A DNA stretch of 64,000 nt from positions 1 to 64,000 of the forward strand of contig JACPVR010000003.1 of assembly GCA_016197405.1 (NCBI GenBank). Reading direction: 5' to 3'. The stretch is from Mycobacterium sp. (GTDB lineage Bacteria > Actinomycetota > Actinomycetes > Mycobacteriales > Mycobacteriaceae). Positions 52,407 through 60,989 of the stretch are shown piece by piece; positions within the stretch are counted from its first letter, which is position 1, and every line of letters starts with the position of its first letter. The position numbers were made by a program, and so were the translations under genes. The notes beneath the pieces were generated by a model. The model made no database searches. It worked only from the letters and a program-made list of their open reading frames with translations, and was not told the origin of the DNA.

Positions 52407-53035
52407 TTCCACTCGGCGAGCACGCGCATCTTGGCGGCCTTCGCCGCAGCTTCGCGCCGGAGCCGCATCAGCTCGGGTGCGAAGGCATTGCGCTCGTTGT
52501 GCTGATAGTTCAGCGGTAGATCCAGTGCAGCGATCAGCTTGGCTTCGAGGTGCCACGGCTCGGGATGAACCTTCCAGGACACCGTGGCGTTCTCGGCCAT
52601 CCACGCAGAAAGCACCGCTTCACCGTCGGCAAAGGTCTGCCGCTTGCCCGACCCGATCCGGCGCAGGGCGAACCCGAGTTGGTGGCCGAGCAGCACACCC
52701 AGCGATTTACGCAGCGGGGAGCCTTCCGCGTTCGCGGAGCCGGCGCCGAAGTGGTAACGGGTGCGTTTGCGGATGTCCTGGGGCATCGCCGGCTTGCCGT
52801 CGGTCCGCGGCGGTCCGGGGCTGATCCCCACATACAGCAGTGTCCAGCCGTCGCGCTGTTCGCAGCCGGAGACGTCGATATCCCCGGGGATCTCCCGGAA
52901 CCACCAGCCGCAGGCTCCCGATTCGGCAGGGATCGGACTGGGCTCGGCGAATATCTCTTCGCAGGTATGGCGTTTGGCCGCAAGGAAATTCACGACGGTG
53001 TTTTCCCTGCGCTTCGCGGACATCGACTCGGCCAT
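52403..53035 (-). CDS. GIY-YIG nuclease-like protein
   Basis: A 210-residue protein. The core DGWTLLYVGISPGPPR (YVGIS standing in for YIG) followed by RKRTRYHFGAGSANAEGSPLRKSLG, with R and H as in the second GIY-YIG motif, and the closing EAKLIAALDLPLNYQHNERN (Glu and Asn) fit a compact GIY-YIG nuclease-like fold, as in actinobacterial stand-alone proteins. A CGWWFREIPGD segment precedes the core. The function is unknown. The start MAESMSAKRRENTV at 53035 avoids an upstream extension into the cysD promoter. It is absent from the Mtb Rv1284-cysD junction. Confidence 0.72.
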   Translation of the reverse strand: MAESMSAKRRENTVVNFLAAKRHTCEEIFAEPSPIPAESGACGWWFREIPGDIDVSGCEQRDGWTLLYVGISPGPPRTDGKPAMPQDIRKRTRYHFGAGSANAEGSPLRKSLGVLLGHQLGFALRRIGSGKRQTFADGEAVLSAWMAENATVSWKVHPEPWHLEAKLIAALDLPLNYQHNERNAFAPELMRLRREAAAKAAKMRVLAEWN

Positions 53036-53218
53036 GGAGCTGAGCGTAGTCGCAGGCAGGTCCACCGGCTCACGGCATTTGCGGCCATCCTCGCGATATC
53101 GCCGGGCGGGTGCGCGTGGCGTAGGGAGGCACGTCGTTGACATCGCGACGTATCGCTGGTTCCATACTGGGTTATACCAATTAACTTGGTCAGATCGACC
53201 AACTTTGCAAGGAAGCGT
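53036..53218 (+). promoter_or_regulatory. cysD promoter region with triple ACCAA/TTGGT half-sites
   Basis: This 183-bp divergent region contains ACCAA (53176-53180), TTGGTC (53186-53191) and GACCAA (53197-53202): alternating half-sites that form two overlapping inverted repeats 17 bp before the cysD ATG. TTGACA at 53137-53142 with CATACT or TCCATA 18-20 nt later is a possible promoter. CAAGGAAGCGT gives the ribosome site. The half-site array could bind a sulfur regulator. Confidence 0.5.
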
Positions 53219-54148
53219 ATGACGACTCCAGTCGCGAGCCAACCGGCCGCCGGTCAGTACGAGCTGAGCCACCTTCGATCACTCGAAGCCGAGGCCATCC
53301 ACATCATCCGGGAGGTGGCGGCCGAGTTCGAACGGCCGGTCCTGCTGTTCTCCGGTGGCAAGGACTCCATCGTCATGCTGGCGCTGGCCATCAAGGCCTT
53401 CGCCCCGGGACGGTTGCCGTTCCCGGTCATGCACGTCGACACCGGCCACAACTTCGACGAGGTCATCGCCACCCGCGACGCCCTGGTGGCCCAGCACGGC
53501 CTGCGCCTGGTGGTGGCCAGCGTGGAGGAGGACATCGCCGCCGGCCGCGTCGTCGACAACGGTCCGTCGCGTAACCCGCTGCAGACCGTGACCCTGCTGC
53601 GCGCCATCCGCGAGAACAAGTTCGACGCCGCATTCGGTGGCGCCCGCCGCGACGAGGAGAAGGCCCGCGCCAAGGAGCGGGTTTTCAGCTTCCGCGACGA
53701 GTTCGGCCAATGGGATCCCAAGGCCCAGCGTCCCGAGCTGTGGAACCTCTACAACGGCAGGCACCGCAAGGGTGAGCACATCCGGGTCTTCCCGCTGTCG
53801 AACTGGACCGAGTACGACATCTGGGCCTACATCGGCGCCGAGAACATCACGCTGCCCGGCATCTACTACGCACACACCCGCCCGGTGTTCGCCCGCGACG
53901 GGATGCTGCTGGCGGTGCACGAGTTCATGCAGCCCCGCGACGACGAAGAGGTCTTCGAGACCTCGGTGCGGTTCCGCACCGTCGGCGACGTCACCTGCAC
54001 GGGCTGCGTGGAATCGACCGCGGCCACCGTCGACGAGGTGATCGCCGAGACCGCGGTATCGCGACTGACCGAACGAGGCGCGACCCGCGCCGATGACCGG
54101 ATCTCCGAGGCCGGTATGGAAGACCGCAAGCGGGAGGGCTACTTCTGA
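53219..54148 (+). CDS. cysD: Sulfate adenylyltransferase subunit 2 (CysD)
   Basis: A 309-residue ATP sulfurylase catalytic subunit. The PP-loop SGGKDS (45-50) binds ATP pyrophosphate; HVDTGHNFDEVIATRD, FGGARRDEEKARAKERVFSF and LSNWTEYDIWAYI are CysD signatures; the C terminus KREGYF is conserved. With CysN it forms adenosine 5'-phosphosulfate from sulfate and ATP. The ATG at 53219 follows AAGGAAG. The cysD stop and cysN start overlap by one base (TGATG), so they are co-translated. Confidence 0.95.
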   Translation: MTTPVASQPAAGQYELSHLRSLEAEAIHIIREVAAEFERPVLLFSGGKDSIVMLALAIKAFAPGRLPFPVMHVDTGHNFDEVIATRDALVAQHGLRLVVASVEEDIAAGRVVDNGPSRNPLQTVTLLRAIRENKFDAAFGGARRDEEKARAKERVFSFRDEFGQWDPKAQRPELWNLYNGRHRKGEHIRVFPLSNWTEYDIWAYIGAENITLPGIYYAHTRPVFARDGMLLAVHEFMQPRDDEEVFETSVRFRTVGDVTCTGCVESTAATVDEVIAETAVSRLTERGATRADDRISEAGMEDRKREGYF

Positions 54149-56013
54149 TGGCTTCGAACATGACGTTGTTGCGCATCGCGACAGCAGGTTCGGTCGACGA
54201 CGGGAAATCAACCCTGATCGGCCGGCTGCTGTATGACTCCAAGGCCGTCATGGAGGATCAGCTGGCCTCGGTCGAGCGCACCTCCAAGGAGCGCGGCAAC
54301 GATTACACCGACCTGGCCCTGGTGACCGATGGCCTGCGCGCCGAGCGCGAGCAGGGCATCACCATCGATGTCGCCTACCGCTATTTCGCAACGGCTAAGC
54401 GGAAATTCATCATCGCCGACACCCCGGGGCACATTCAGTACACCCGCAACATGGTGACCGGTACCTCGACGGCGCAGCTGGCGATCGTGCTCGTCGACGC
54501 CCGCCACGGGCTGCTCGAGCAGTCCCGTCGGCACGCCTTCCTGGCCTCGCTGCTCGGTGTGCAGCACATCGTGCTGGCGGTCAACAAGATGGACCTGATC
54601 GACTGGGACCGTGAACGATTCGAGTTCATCCGCGACGAGTTCCACGCCTTCGCTGCGCGCCTGGACATCCACGATGTCACCACCATTCCGCTGTCGGCGC
54701 TCACCGGCGACAATGTGGTCACCAAATCCGACAAGACGCCGTGGTACGAGGGGCCGGCCCTGCTGGCGCATCTCGAGGACGTCTACATCGCCGGTGACCG
54801 CAACCTGATCGACGTCCGGTTCCCGGTGCAGTACGTCATCCGGCCGCAGACCCGTGACCATGCCGACCACCGCAGCTACGCGGGCACGGTGGCCGGCGGC
54901 GTGTTGCGACCCGGTGACGAGATCGTGGCGCTGCCCAACGGCAAACTGAGCCGGATCACCGCAATCGACGGCCCCACCGGCCCGGTCACCGAGGCGTTCC
55001 CGCCGATGGCCGTCTCGATAAGCCTGGCCGACGATATCGACATCTCCCGCGGCGACATGCTGGCGCGCCCGCAGAATCAGCCCGCCACCACCAGCGAGTT
55101 CGACGCCATGGTGTGCTGGATGGCCGATGACGCGGCGCTGGAACCGGGACGCGACTACGTCATCAAACACACCACCCGGACCACCAGGGCGCGGGTGACG
55201 GGCCTGGACTACCGCCTCGACGTCAACACCCTGCACCGCGACAAGAGCGCAACGGCGCTCAAGCTCAACGAGCTGGGCCGCGTCACCTTGCGCACCCAGG
55301 TGCCGCTGTTGCTCGACGAGTATTCGCGCAATGCCGCCACCGGGTCGTTCATCCTGATCGATCCCGACACCAACGTCACGGTGGCGGCCGGCATGGTGCG
55401 CGACACCACCCCGGCGGCCGCCCGGTCGGCGACGCCCAACACCGTCCGGCATCAGTCGCTGGTCAGCGCGCAGGATCGGCTGAGTAAGGGCCGCACCCTG
55501 TGGTTCACCGGTCTGTCCGGTTCGGGCAAGTCGTCCATCGCGGTTCTCGTGGAGCAGAAACTGCTCGAAAGCGGCTGCCCGACATACATTCTCGACGGAG
55601 ACAACCTGCGGCACGGCCTCAACGCCGACCTGGGGTTCTCGATGGCCGACCGCGCGGAGAATCTGCGCCGGCTCGCCCATATCGCCACGTTGATGGCCGA
55701 TGCCGGTCTCACGGTGCTGGTGCCGGTCATCAGCCCGCTGACCGAGCACCGGGACCTGGCCCGCAAGGTGCACACCGATCAGGACGTCGACTTCTACGAG
55801 ATCTTCGTCGACACGCCACTGGAGGATTGCGAACGCCGTGATCCGAAGGGTCTGTACGCCAAGGCCCGGGCCGGTGAGATCACGCACTTCACCGGAATCG
55901 ACAGCCCGTATCAGCGTCCGCGGAACCCTGATCTGCGGCTGACTCCCGATCGTTCCTGTGATGAACTTGCCCAAGAAGTCGTCGATCTGCTGACAGTGGG
56001 TGCACATGGGTGA
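54148..56013 (+). CDS. cysN: Bifunctional CysN (ATP sulfurylase GTPase) - CysC (APS kinase)
   Basis: A 621-residue fusion, counterpart of Rv1286. Residues 1-430 are the EF-Tu-like GTPase subunit: P-loop GSVDDGKST (14-22), DTPGH (91-95), NKMD (146-149). Residues 440-621 are APS kinase: GLSGSGKSS (455-463), DGDNLRHGLN (483-492), and PKGLYAKARAGEI. The GTPase powers APS synthesis; the kinase makes PAPS from APS. The fusion and overlap with cysD give a single unit for sulfate activation. It overlaps the next gene, a PAPS phosphatase homologue, by 8 bp. Confidence 0.95.
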   Translation: MASNMTLLRIATAGSVDDGKSTLIGRLLYDSKAVMEDQLASVERTSKERGNDYTDLALVTDGLRAEREQGITIDVAYRYFATAKRKFIIADTPGHIQYTRNMVTGTSTAQLAIVLVDARHGLLEQSRRHAFLASLLGVQHIVLAVNKMDLIDWDRERFEFIRDEFHAFAARLDIHDVTTIPLSALTGDNVVTKSDKTPWYEGPALLAHLEDVYIAGDRNLIDVRFPVQYVIRPQTRDHADHRSYAGTVAGGVLRPGDEIVALPNGKLSRITAIDGPTGPVTEAFPPMAVSISLADDIDISRGDMLARPQNQPATTSEFDAMVCWMADDAALEPGRDYVIKHTTRTTRARVTGLDYRLDVNTLHRDKSATALKLNELGRVTLRTQVPLLLDEYSRNAATGSFILIDPDTNVTVAAGMVRDTTPAAARSATPNTVRHQSLVSAQDRLSKGRTLWFTGLSGSGKSSIAVLVEQKLLESGCPTYILDGDNLRHGLNADLGFSMADRAENLRRLAHIATLMADAGLTVLVPVISPLTEHRDLARKVHTDQDVDFYEIFVDTPLEDCERRDPKGLYAKARAGEITHFTGIDSPYQRPRNPDLRLTPDRSCDELAQEVVDLLTVGAHG

Positions 56014-56737
56014 TCACGATCTGGCCGCCGAACTGGCGACGCGCGCCGGCCGGTTGTTGCTGACGGTCCGCGAGGAACTCGCCGAGGCTTCCACCGATGA
56101 GCGCAAAGCCGCCGGCGACAAACGATCTCATGATTTCCTGATGGCCGAGCTGGCGGCGGCCCGGCCCGATGACATTGTGCTTTCCGAAGAGGGTGCCGAC
56201 GACCCGGCCCGGCTCACCGCCGACCGGGTGTGGATCGTCGACCCACTCGACGGCACCCGGGAGTTCTCCGAACCGGGACGTGCGGACTGGGCCGTGCACG
56301 TAGCCCTCTGGCAGAACGGCGAACTGGTGGCCGGAGCGGTCGCACTGCCGGCTCAGGACGTCACCTTGGCCACCCCCGACGTTGCCGCCCCGGCCGCCTT
56401 CGACGGTCCACCGCGGGTCGTGGTGTCCCGCACCCGCCCGCCCGCGGTGGCGTTGGCGGTGCGTGACGCCCTGGCCGGCACGCTGGTGGAGATGGGCTCG
56501 GCGGGTGCCAAGGTCGCCGCGGTGGTGCAGGGCCACGCGGACGTCTATGTGCACGCCGGCGGGCAGTACGAATGGGATTCGGCCGCCCCGGTGGCGGTGG
56601 CCCGTGCTGCCGGGTTGTTCACCTCGCGTATCGACGGTTCGCCGCTGCGCTACAACCAGACCGACATCAAGCTGCCCGACCTGATCGTGTGCCGGCCCGA
56701 ATACGCCGACGCCGTGCTGGCGGTCACCAGGGCCTGA
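56006..56737 (+). CDS. cysQ: CysQ-like 3'-phosphoadenosine 5'-phosphate phosphatase
   Basis: A 243-residue inositol-monophosphatase-fold enzyme closely resembling Mtb CysQ (Rv2131c). Metal sites are E61-E62 (LSEEG) and D79, D82 (VDPLDGTREF), and the substrate/metal motif HAGGQYEWDSAAP lies near 180. CysQ dephosphorylates PAP/PAPS and tunes the sulfate pathway. In Mtb cysQ is elsewhere, while here it overlaps cysNC by 8 bp (ATG 56006; GTG 56000 possible), so synthesis and removal of PAPS are encoded together. A second copy elsewhere cannot be excluded. Confidence 0.88.
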   Translation: MGDHDLAAELATRAGRLLLTVREELAEASTDERKAAGDKRSHDFLMAELAAARPDDIVLSEEGADDPARLTADRVWIVDPLDGTREFSEPGRADWAVHVALWQNGELVAGAVALPAQDVTLATPDVAAPAAFDGPPRVVVSRTRPPAVALAVRDALAGTLVEMGSAGAKVAAVVQGHADVYVHAGGQYEWDSAAPVAVARAAGLFTSRIDGSPLRYNQTDIKLPDLIVCRPEYADAVLAVTRA

Positions 56738-56753
56738 CGCGGTAGGTTCGGGT

Positions 56754-57350
56754 ATGGCCGAACTACCGACACTACGGTCCCTTGCCGGGCTCCCCACGGA
56801 GCCGGTGAGCTTGGCCGAGTCCACGTTGATCCTGATCGACTGCCAGAACACCTATACCGAGGGTGTGATGGAGCTCGAAGGTGTGCAACCGGCGCTCGCG
56901 GAAGCCGCCGCGCTGCTGGAGCGGGCGCGCAGTGCCGGTATCCCGATCATCCACATCCAGCACAACGACGGTCCCGGGTCGCTGTACGACATCGAGGGGC
57001 GCAGCGGCGCCATCGTCGACATCGTGGCGCCTCGCGGTGACGAGCCGGTGGTGGTGAAGGCCTATCCGAACTCCTTCGTCGACACCGATCTCGACGATCG
57101 GCTGAAGGCCGTCAACGCCACCAACCTCGTGCTGGCCGGCTTCATGACACACATGTGTGTCAACTCCACCGCCCGCGGTGCGTTCAATCTTGGCTACGCC
57201 CCGACGGTGGTCGCCGCCGCAACCGCCACGCGTGCGCTGCCCGGGCCCGGCGGCGATGTCCCGGCGGCGACAATGCAGGCAGCCAGCCTGGCTGCGGTCG
57301 CCGACCTGTTCGCCGTGGTGGCGCCCGACGCCGCGGCGATACCCGGTTAA
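56754..57350 (+). CDS. Isochorismatase-family cysteine hydrolase
   Basis: A 198-residue alpha/beta hydrolase-like protein with the Asp-Lys-Cys triad: D29 (LILIDCQN), K102 (VVVKAYPNSF) and C135 (FMTHMCVNST). This supports a nicotinamidase/carbamoylsarcosine-amidase-type amide hydrolase rather than true isochorismatase, which lacks the Cys. The substrate is unknown. TAGGTT (56743-56748) five bases before the ATG suggests a separate leaderless transcript. It is inserted between the sulfur genes and the Rrf2 regulator. Confidence 0.87.
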   Translation: MAELPTLRSLAGLPTEPVSLAESTLILIDCQNTYTEGVMELEGVQPALAEAAALLERARSAGIPIIHIQHNDGPGSLYDIEGRSGAIVDIVAPRGDEPVVVKAYPNSFVDTDLDDRLKAVNATNLVLAGFMTHMCVNSTARGAFNLGYAPTVVAAATATRALPGPGGDVPAATMQAASLAAVADLFAVVAPDAAAIPG

Positions 57351-57377
57351 CACCGCCCGAATGGCAGAATTCGCCTG

Positions 57378-57857
57378 ATGAGGATGTCGGCGAAGGCGGA
57401 GTACGCCGTGCGAGCCATGGTGCAGCTCGCCACGGTGGAACCCGGCATCCTGGTGAAAACCGACGACCTGGCCAAGGCGCAGGGCATCCCCGCGCAATTC
57501 CTGGTCGATATCCTCGCCGCCTTGCGCAACGACCGACTGGTGCGCAGCCATCGCGGACGGGAGGGCGGCTACGCGCTCGGTCGTTCCGCCGAGCAGATCA
57601 GCATCGCCGATGTGCTGCGCTGCATCGACGGACCGCTGGCCAGTGTGCGCGATATCGGGCTGGGGGACCTGCCGTACTCCGGCCCGACCGAGAAACTCAC
57701 CGATGTATGGCGAGCATTGCGGGCAAGCATGCGGGCGGTGCTGGAGCAGACCAGCCTGGCCGACGTGGCCTCAGGAACGCTGCCGCCGCACGTCAGCGGC
57801 CTGGCCGATGACTATCGCAGGCAGGAGACCAGCCGCGGTCACCGCTCGGCGGGCTGA
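57378..57857 (+). CDS. Rrf2-family transcriptional regulator (Rv1287 counterpart)
   Basis: A 159-residue Rrf2 protein. The winged helix (1-80) starts [18 protein letters not shown] and has [20 protein letters not shown] and [17 protein letters not shown]. The usual C-terminal Fe-S cysteine triad of IscR is absent; only one Cys ([10 protein letters not shown]) remains. Position after cysD-cysNC is kept with Mtb Rv1287, and CymR-type Rrf2 proteins regulate sulfur genes in Firmicutes without a cluster, so control of the cys genes is plausible. Confidence 0.88.
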   Translation: MRMSAKAEYAVRAMVQLATVEPGILVKTDDLAKAQGIPAQFLVDILAALRNDRLVRSHRGREGGYALGRSAEQISIADVLRCIDGPLASVRDIGLGDLPYSGPTEKLTDVWRALRASMRAVLEQTSLADVASGTLPPHVSGLADDYRRQETSRGHRSAG

Positions 57858-58063
57858 GCGCCGCCGTCCCCCTCGGCCTGCTCGTCCTTGCCGTACTTCG
57901 GGTTACCGTCGTCGTCGAGCCAGTCGTTGACCGCGGTCCCGGTGATGGTGTTGTGCGACCCGGGCAGCACCGCCGTGGGGCGGTCGTCGTAGGCACGCGC
58001 CATCTCGGCGGCCTCTTCTTTTGCCGATTCGGTGACTTCCACCGGCGTCTCGTTTGATTCCAT
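57839..58063 (-). CDS. Small acidic hypothetical protein
   Basis: A 74-residue hydrophilic, acidic protein ([22 protein letters not shown]... ending in GGAQPAER) with a central [20 protein letters not shown]. No membrane segment or known domain; the composition suggests partial disorder. It overlaps the convergent Rrf2 gene by 19 bp. Kept as a gene because it has a clean start and similar small acidic proteins occur in mycobacteria, but a shadow frame is not excluded. Confidence 0.5.
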   Translation of the reverse strand: MESNETPVEVTESAKEEAAEMARAYDDRPTAVLPGSHNTITGTAVNDWLDDDGNPKYGKDEQAEGDGGAQPAER

Positions 58064-58116
58064 GCCCGTTCGGCTGCCCCGAACGCTGTGAGCCGAAACA
58101 CACCGGCGGTGATTGC

Positions 58117-58995
58117 TCAGTCCCGGCGCGAGATGGTCAGGTCACCGCTGTCGGTGCGCGCCGTGATGACCGCGACCGCGGCGGCGGGATCCGCTGCCTG
58201 CGGTACCCGGACCACGGTGTCTCCCGATCCGCTGGCGGCGTTGACCGCGAACGGTCCCGGCCCGGGCACGTCGAGCCGCACGTCGCCGTCCCCGGTTCTC
58301 ACCGAGATGGTTCGCGGTGCGCTGTCGAAGTCGACGGTGACGTCACCGTCGATGCTGTTGGCCGCGAACGACTCTCGCACCGCGATGGGCGTACGGGTAT
58401 GGATGCCGCCATCCTGGGTGTGGATCTCGATGGCGCGTGCCGAACCACGCAGCAGCACGCCGCCGTCGGTCACGTGCGCCACCAGCCGATCCAGATCCGC
58501 ATCGGCCATCAAGACGCCGTCCTGCTGTGTCGTGCTGACACTGAGGCGGCGGGCGAGATCCGGTGGCAGCACCACCGTCAGCACCCCGCCGCCCCAGCTG
58601 AGCCAGCCCGGATCCCGGCCGCTGACACGCACGCGGACGTCGGTGCCGGTGGCGATGTCGAGACCGCCGCCTGCGCCGCCCGCGCTGAGGAATCGAAGGT
58701 CCACCCGGGGCTGGGTCACGTCCGGATCGGTGGTCAAGCGCACCGCCATCGGCAGATCACCGGTGTCGATCGCCAGGGTGCGCATGGTCGCGGGCAGCGG
58801 CTGCGAATCGGCGATCATCCGGGTGTTACCGATCCCGACGGCCGCGGCCGTCAGACCGCCCACCGTGCCGAGCAGCAGAAGTGTCGCGGCGAGCACCAGG
58901 GCCACCCGGATCGTGGTGCGGGCCGCACTGGTCACGGCGGGCGGCTGCGCCGCGGGTGCGGGCGGGTAGGGCATCGTCATCAGCAGGTCCTTCAT
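58117..58995 (-). CDS. DUF4097 (toastrack) membrane-anchored protein
   Basis: A 292-residue protein. A Pro/Ala-rich cytoplasmic N terminus (1-25) is followed by one membrane helix (about 29-53, TIRVALVLAATLLLLGTVGGLTA). The extracytoplasmic beta-helical region after about 140 has the repeated strands LSVSTTQQDGVL, IEIHTQDGGIHTRTP, NSIDGDVTVDF, ISVRTGDGDVRLD and ITARTDSGDLTISRRD that define DUF4097. LiaF-like and related proteins with this fold gate envelope-stress two-component systems. It follows the response regulator with no gap, last in a kinase-regulator-DUF4097 operon. Confidence 0.82.
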   Translation of the reverse strand: MKDLLMTMPYPPAPAAQPPAVTSAARTTIRVALVLAATLLLLGTVGGLTAAAVGIGNTRMIADSQPLPATMRTLAIDTGDLPMAVRLTTDPDVTQPRVDLRFLSAGGAGGGLDIATGTDVRVRVSGRDPGWLSWGGGVLTVVLPPDLARRLSVSTTQQDGVLMADADLDRLVAHVTDGGVLLRGSARAIEIHTQDGGIHTRTPIAVRESFAANSIDGDVTVDFDSAPRTISVRTGDGDVRLDVPGPGPFAVNAASGSGDTVVRVPQAADPAAAVAVITARTDSGDLTISRRD

Positions 58996-59640
58996 TCAGG
59001 ATTCGAGGTAACGCAGGACGGCGAGTACGCGGCGGTTCTCGGTCTCGTCGGGTGCCAGGTCGAACTTCGTGAAGATCGAGGCGATGTGTTTCTCCGCGGA
59101 TCCGGTCGAGATCGACAGGGTGCTCGCGATGGCCGAATTGGTCTTGCCCTCGGCCATCAGTTGCAGCACGTCCTGCTCTCGGGGGGTCAGCTGGCCCAAG
59201 GTGTTTCGCCGCTGCGAGCGCACCAGGATCTGGGACACCACTTCGGGATCGAGCACGGTGCCGCCGGCGCCCACCGTGGTGACGGCGTCCAGGAAAGCCG
59301 GTACGTCGGCGACCCGATCCTTGAGCAGATAGCCGAACCCGCGGGTGTCCGAGGCGATCAACTCGGCCGCATACCGTTCTTCGACGTAGTGCGACAGCAC
59401 CAGTACCGCCGATTCCGGATTCTGGCTGCGCAGGATGGCGGCCGCGCGGATGCCTTCGTCGGTGAAGGTCGGCGGCATCCGGACATCGACGATCACCAGA
59501 TCCGGTTGCTTGTCCCCGACGATCCAGAGCAGATCGGTCGCATCGGACACCCCCGCGACGACCTCGTGGCCGGTGTCGGTGAGGATCCGCTCGAGTCCGG
59601 CCCGCAGCAGAGCGGAATCCTCGGCGATCACGATCCGCAT
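58996..59640 (-). CDS. NarL/LuxR-family response regulator
   Basis: A 214-residue response regulator. The receiver domain (1-120) has the acidic pair E7-D8, phospho-acceptor D52 (LVIVDVRMPP) and conserved K107 (GYLLKDRV). The LuxR-type HTH (about 150-195) reads LTPREQDVLQLMAEGKTNSAIAS. Its start overlaps the histidine kinase stop by 13 bp. Targets are unknown; the sensor-side DUF4097 gene is directly downstream. Confidence 0.92.
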   Translation of the reverse strand: MRIVIAEDSALLRAGLERILTDTGHEVVAGVSDATDLLWIVGDKQPDLVIVDVRMPPTFTDEGIRAAAILRSQNPESAVLVLSHYVEERYAAELIASDTRGFGYLLKDRVADVPAFLDAVTTVGAGGTVLDPEVVSQILVRSQRRNTLGQLTPREQDVLQLMAEGKTNSAIASTLSISTGSAEKHIASIFTKFDLAPDETENRRVLAVLRYLES

Positions 59641-60929
59641 GGCAGCACCGCACTGACGATCGTCGGGCCGGTGGCGGGACTCGACACCGTGAAGACCCCG
59701 CCCGCCGAGCGCACCCGTTCGGCCAGACCGCGCAGCCCGGTGCTGTCCTCGTCGTCGGTGACGAGCGCACCGCCGCGGCCGTCGTCGAACACCGAGATGT
59801 GCAGCGCGCCGGCGGTGTCGTCGAGCCGGACAGTGACCACGGCCCTGGTGGCCTCGGCGTGTTTGGCGACATTGGTCAGCGCCTCGGCGACGACGGAGTA
59901 GGCCACCGCCTCGATCTCGTCGGGTAGTCGACGTGGCAGTTGGATGTTGAGATGCGTTGGTACTCCAGATGTCTCGCTGCGTTGTACGACAGCCGACAGT
60001 GCGGCGTCGAGGCCGCGGTCGGCCAGGATGGTCGGGGCGATACCGCGCACGACGTTGCGCAGCTCGGCGAGGGCCTGTTTGGCGTCGTCATGGGCTTCGG
60101 CGATCAATGCCTTCGCCGCGGGCAGGTCGTCGTCGAGTTTGGTCTGGGCCAGCCCGATGGTCATCGCCAGCGAAACCAGCCGCGGCTGCACGCTGTCATG
60201 CAGGTCGCGCTCGATGCGGTGGCGTTCGGTCTGCGCTGACGAGACGGCGCCCTGCCGGGCATCGGCCAGCGCGTACACCTGGTTGCGCAGGGCATCGGTC
60301 GGTGACGGGGAGAGCAGCCATCGATCGATTCGGGCGTCCAGCGCCGGTGCCAGTGCCAGGATTGCGATGGCCGCGACCAGCGCCACCACCGCCAACAGGA
60401 ACGCCACCGGCGGTGCGAGGAAGTCCAGGCCGGCCGCCGGGTCGCTGCGACGCGCCGCGATCGATGCCGCCGGGCCCAGGAATGCGAAACCCAGCAGGGC
60501 GATCGCCGCGGTGGTGGCCGTCGCGTCATAGACCATCCGTAGATAGTGCTGCGCGCAGCCTTTCCAGAATCGGGCGCTGCTGACATCGAGCCACAGTTGG
60601 TGCAGCCATCGCTGGAACCCGGTGTGCTGCGACAGCGGCCGAATCGGGACCGGGATGCCCATACCGAAAACCGCTTCGCTGCGCAGCCGCTCGACGGTCT
60701 CCACACCGCGCATCAGATAGATGAACACCACCGCGGCCAGCACGAAACCGATCAGCGACGGGATCGACGACACCGCGACGATCAGGATGGCCAACGGGAT
60801 CCAGAACCACACCACAGCCACCGCGGCACCGCTGACCATCGACGCTGTCGGGACGACACCGATATGCCAATCCCGGTTCCGTCCGAGATCGGTCGTGCTC
60901 AGGCCGGCGTTGTCGGTGATTGCAACCAT
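59628..60929 (-). CDS. NarL-type histidine kinase (HisKA_3)
   Basis: A 433-residue sensor. Helices lie near 33-75 (VSGAAVAVVWFWIPLAILIV, then IGFVLAAVVFIYLM), 136-160 and 172-195, giving four membrane segments and little extracytoplasmic sequence, so it may sense within the membrane or through a partner. The dimerisation/phosphoacceptor box ERHRIERDLHDSVQPRL puts the phospho-His at 244; the ATPase part has VAYSVVAEALTNVAKHAEAT (N box) and DDGRGGA, then GLRGLAERVRSAGG. The start MVAITDNAGL at 60929 excludes about 350 residues of upstream shadow frame. It overlaps the response regulator gene. Confidence 0.9.
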   Translation of the reverse strand: MVAITDNAGLSTTDLGRNRDWHIGVVPTASMVSGAAVAVVWFWIPLAILIVAVSSIPSLIGFVLAAVVFIYLMRGVETVERLRSEAVFGMGIPVPIRPLSQHTGFQRWLHQLWLDVSSARFWKGCAQHYLRMVYDATATTAAIALLGFAFLGPAASIAARRSDPAAGLDFLAPPVAFLLAVVALVAAIAILALAPALDARIDRWLLSPSPTDALRNQVYALADARQGAVSSAQTERHRIERDLHDSVQPRLVSLAMTIGLAQTKLDDDLPAAKALIAEAHDDAKQALAELRNVVRGIAPTILADRGLDAALSAVVQRSETSGVPTHLNIQLPRRLPDEIEAVAYSVVAEALTNVAKHAEATRAVVTVRLDDTAGALHISVFDDGRGGALVTDDEDSTGLRGLAERVRSAGGVFTVSSPATGPTIVSAVLPCGS

Positions 60930-60989
60930 GCCCCCAAACCTAGGGACCGGGAGGGCTGGGCGACACAGCGTTTCCCTCCGAATGTCCGT

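Noticed and set aside
60905..60930. TTGTCGGTG resembling the same damage box
   Set aside because: It lies inside the histidine kinase coding start and has no TAnnnT at the required distance.
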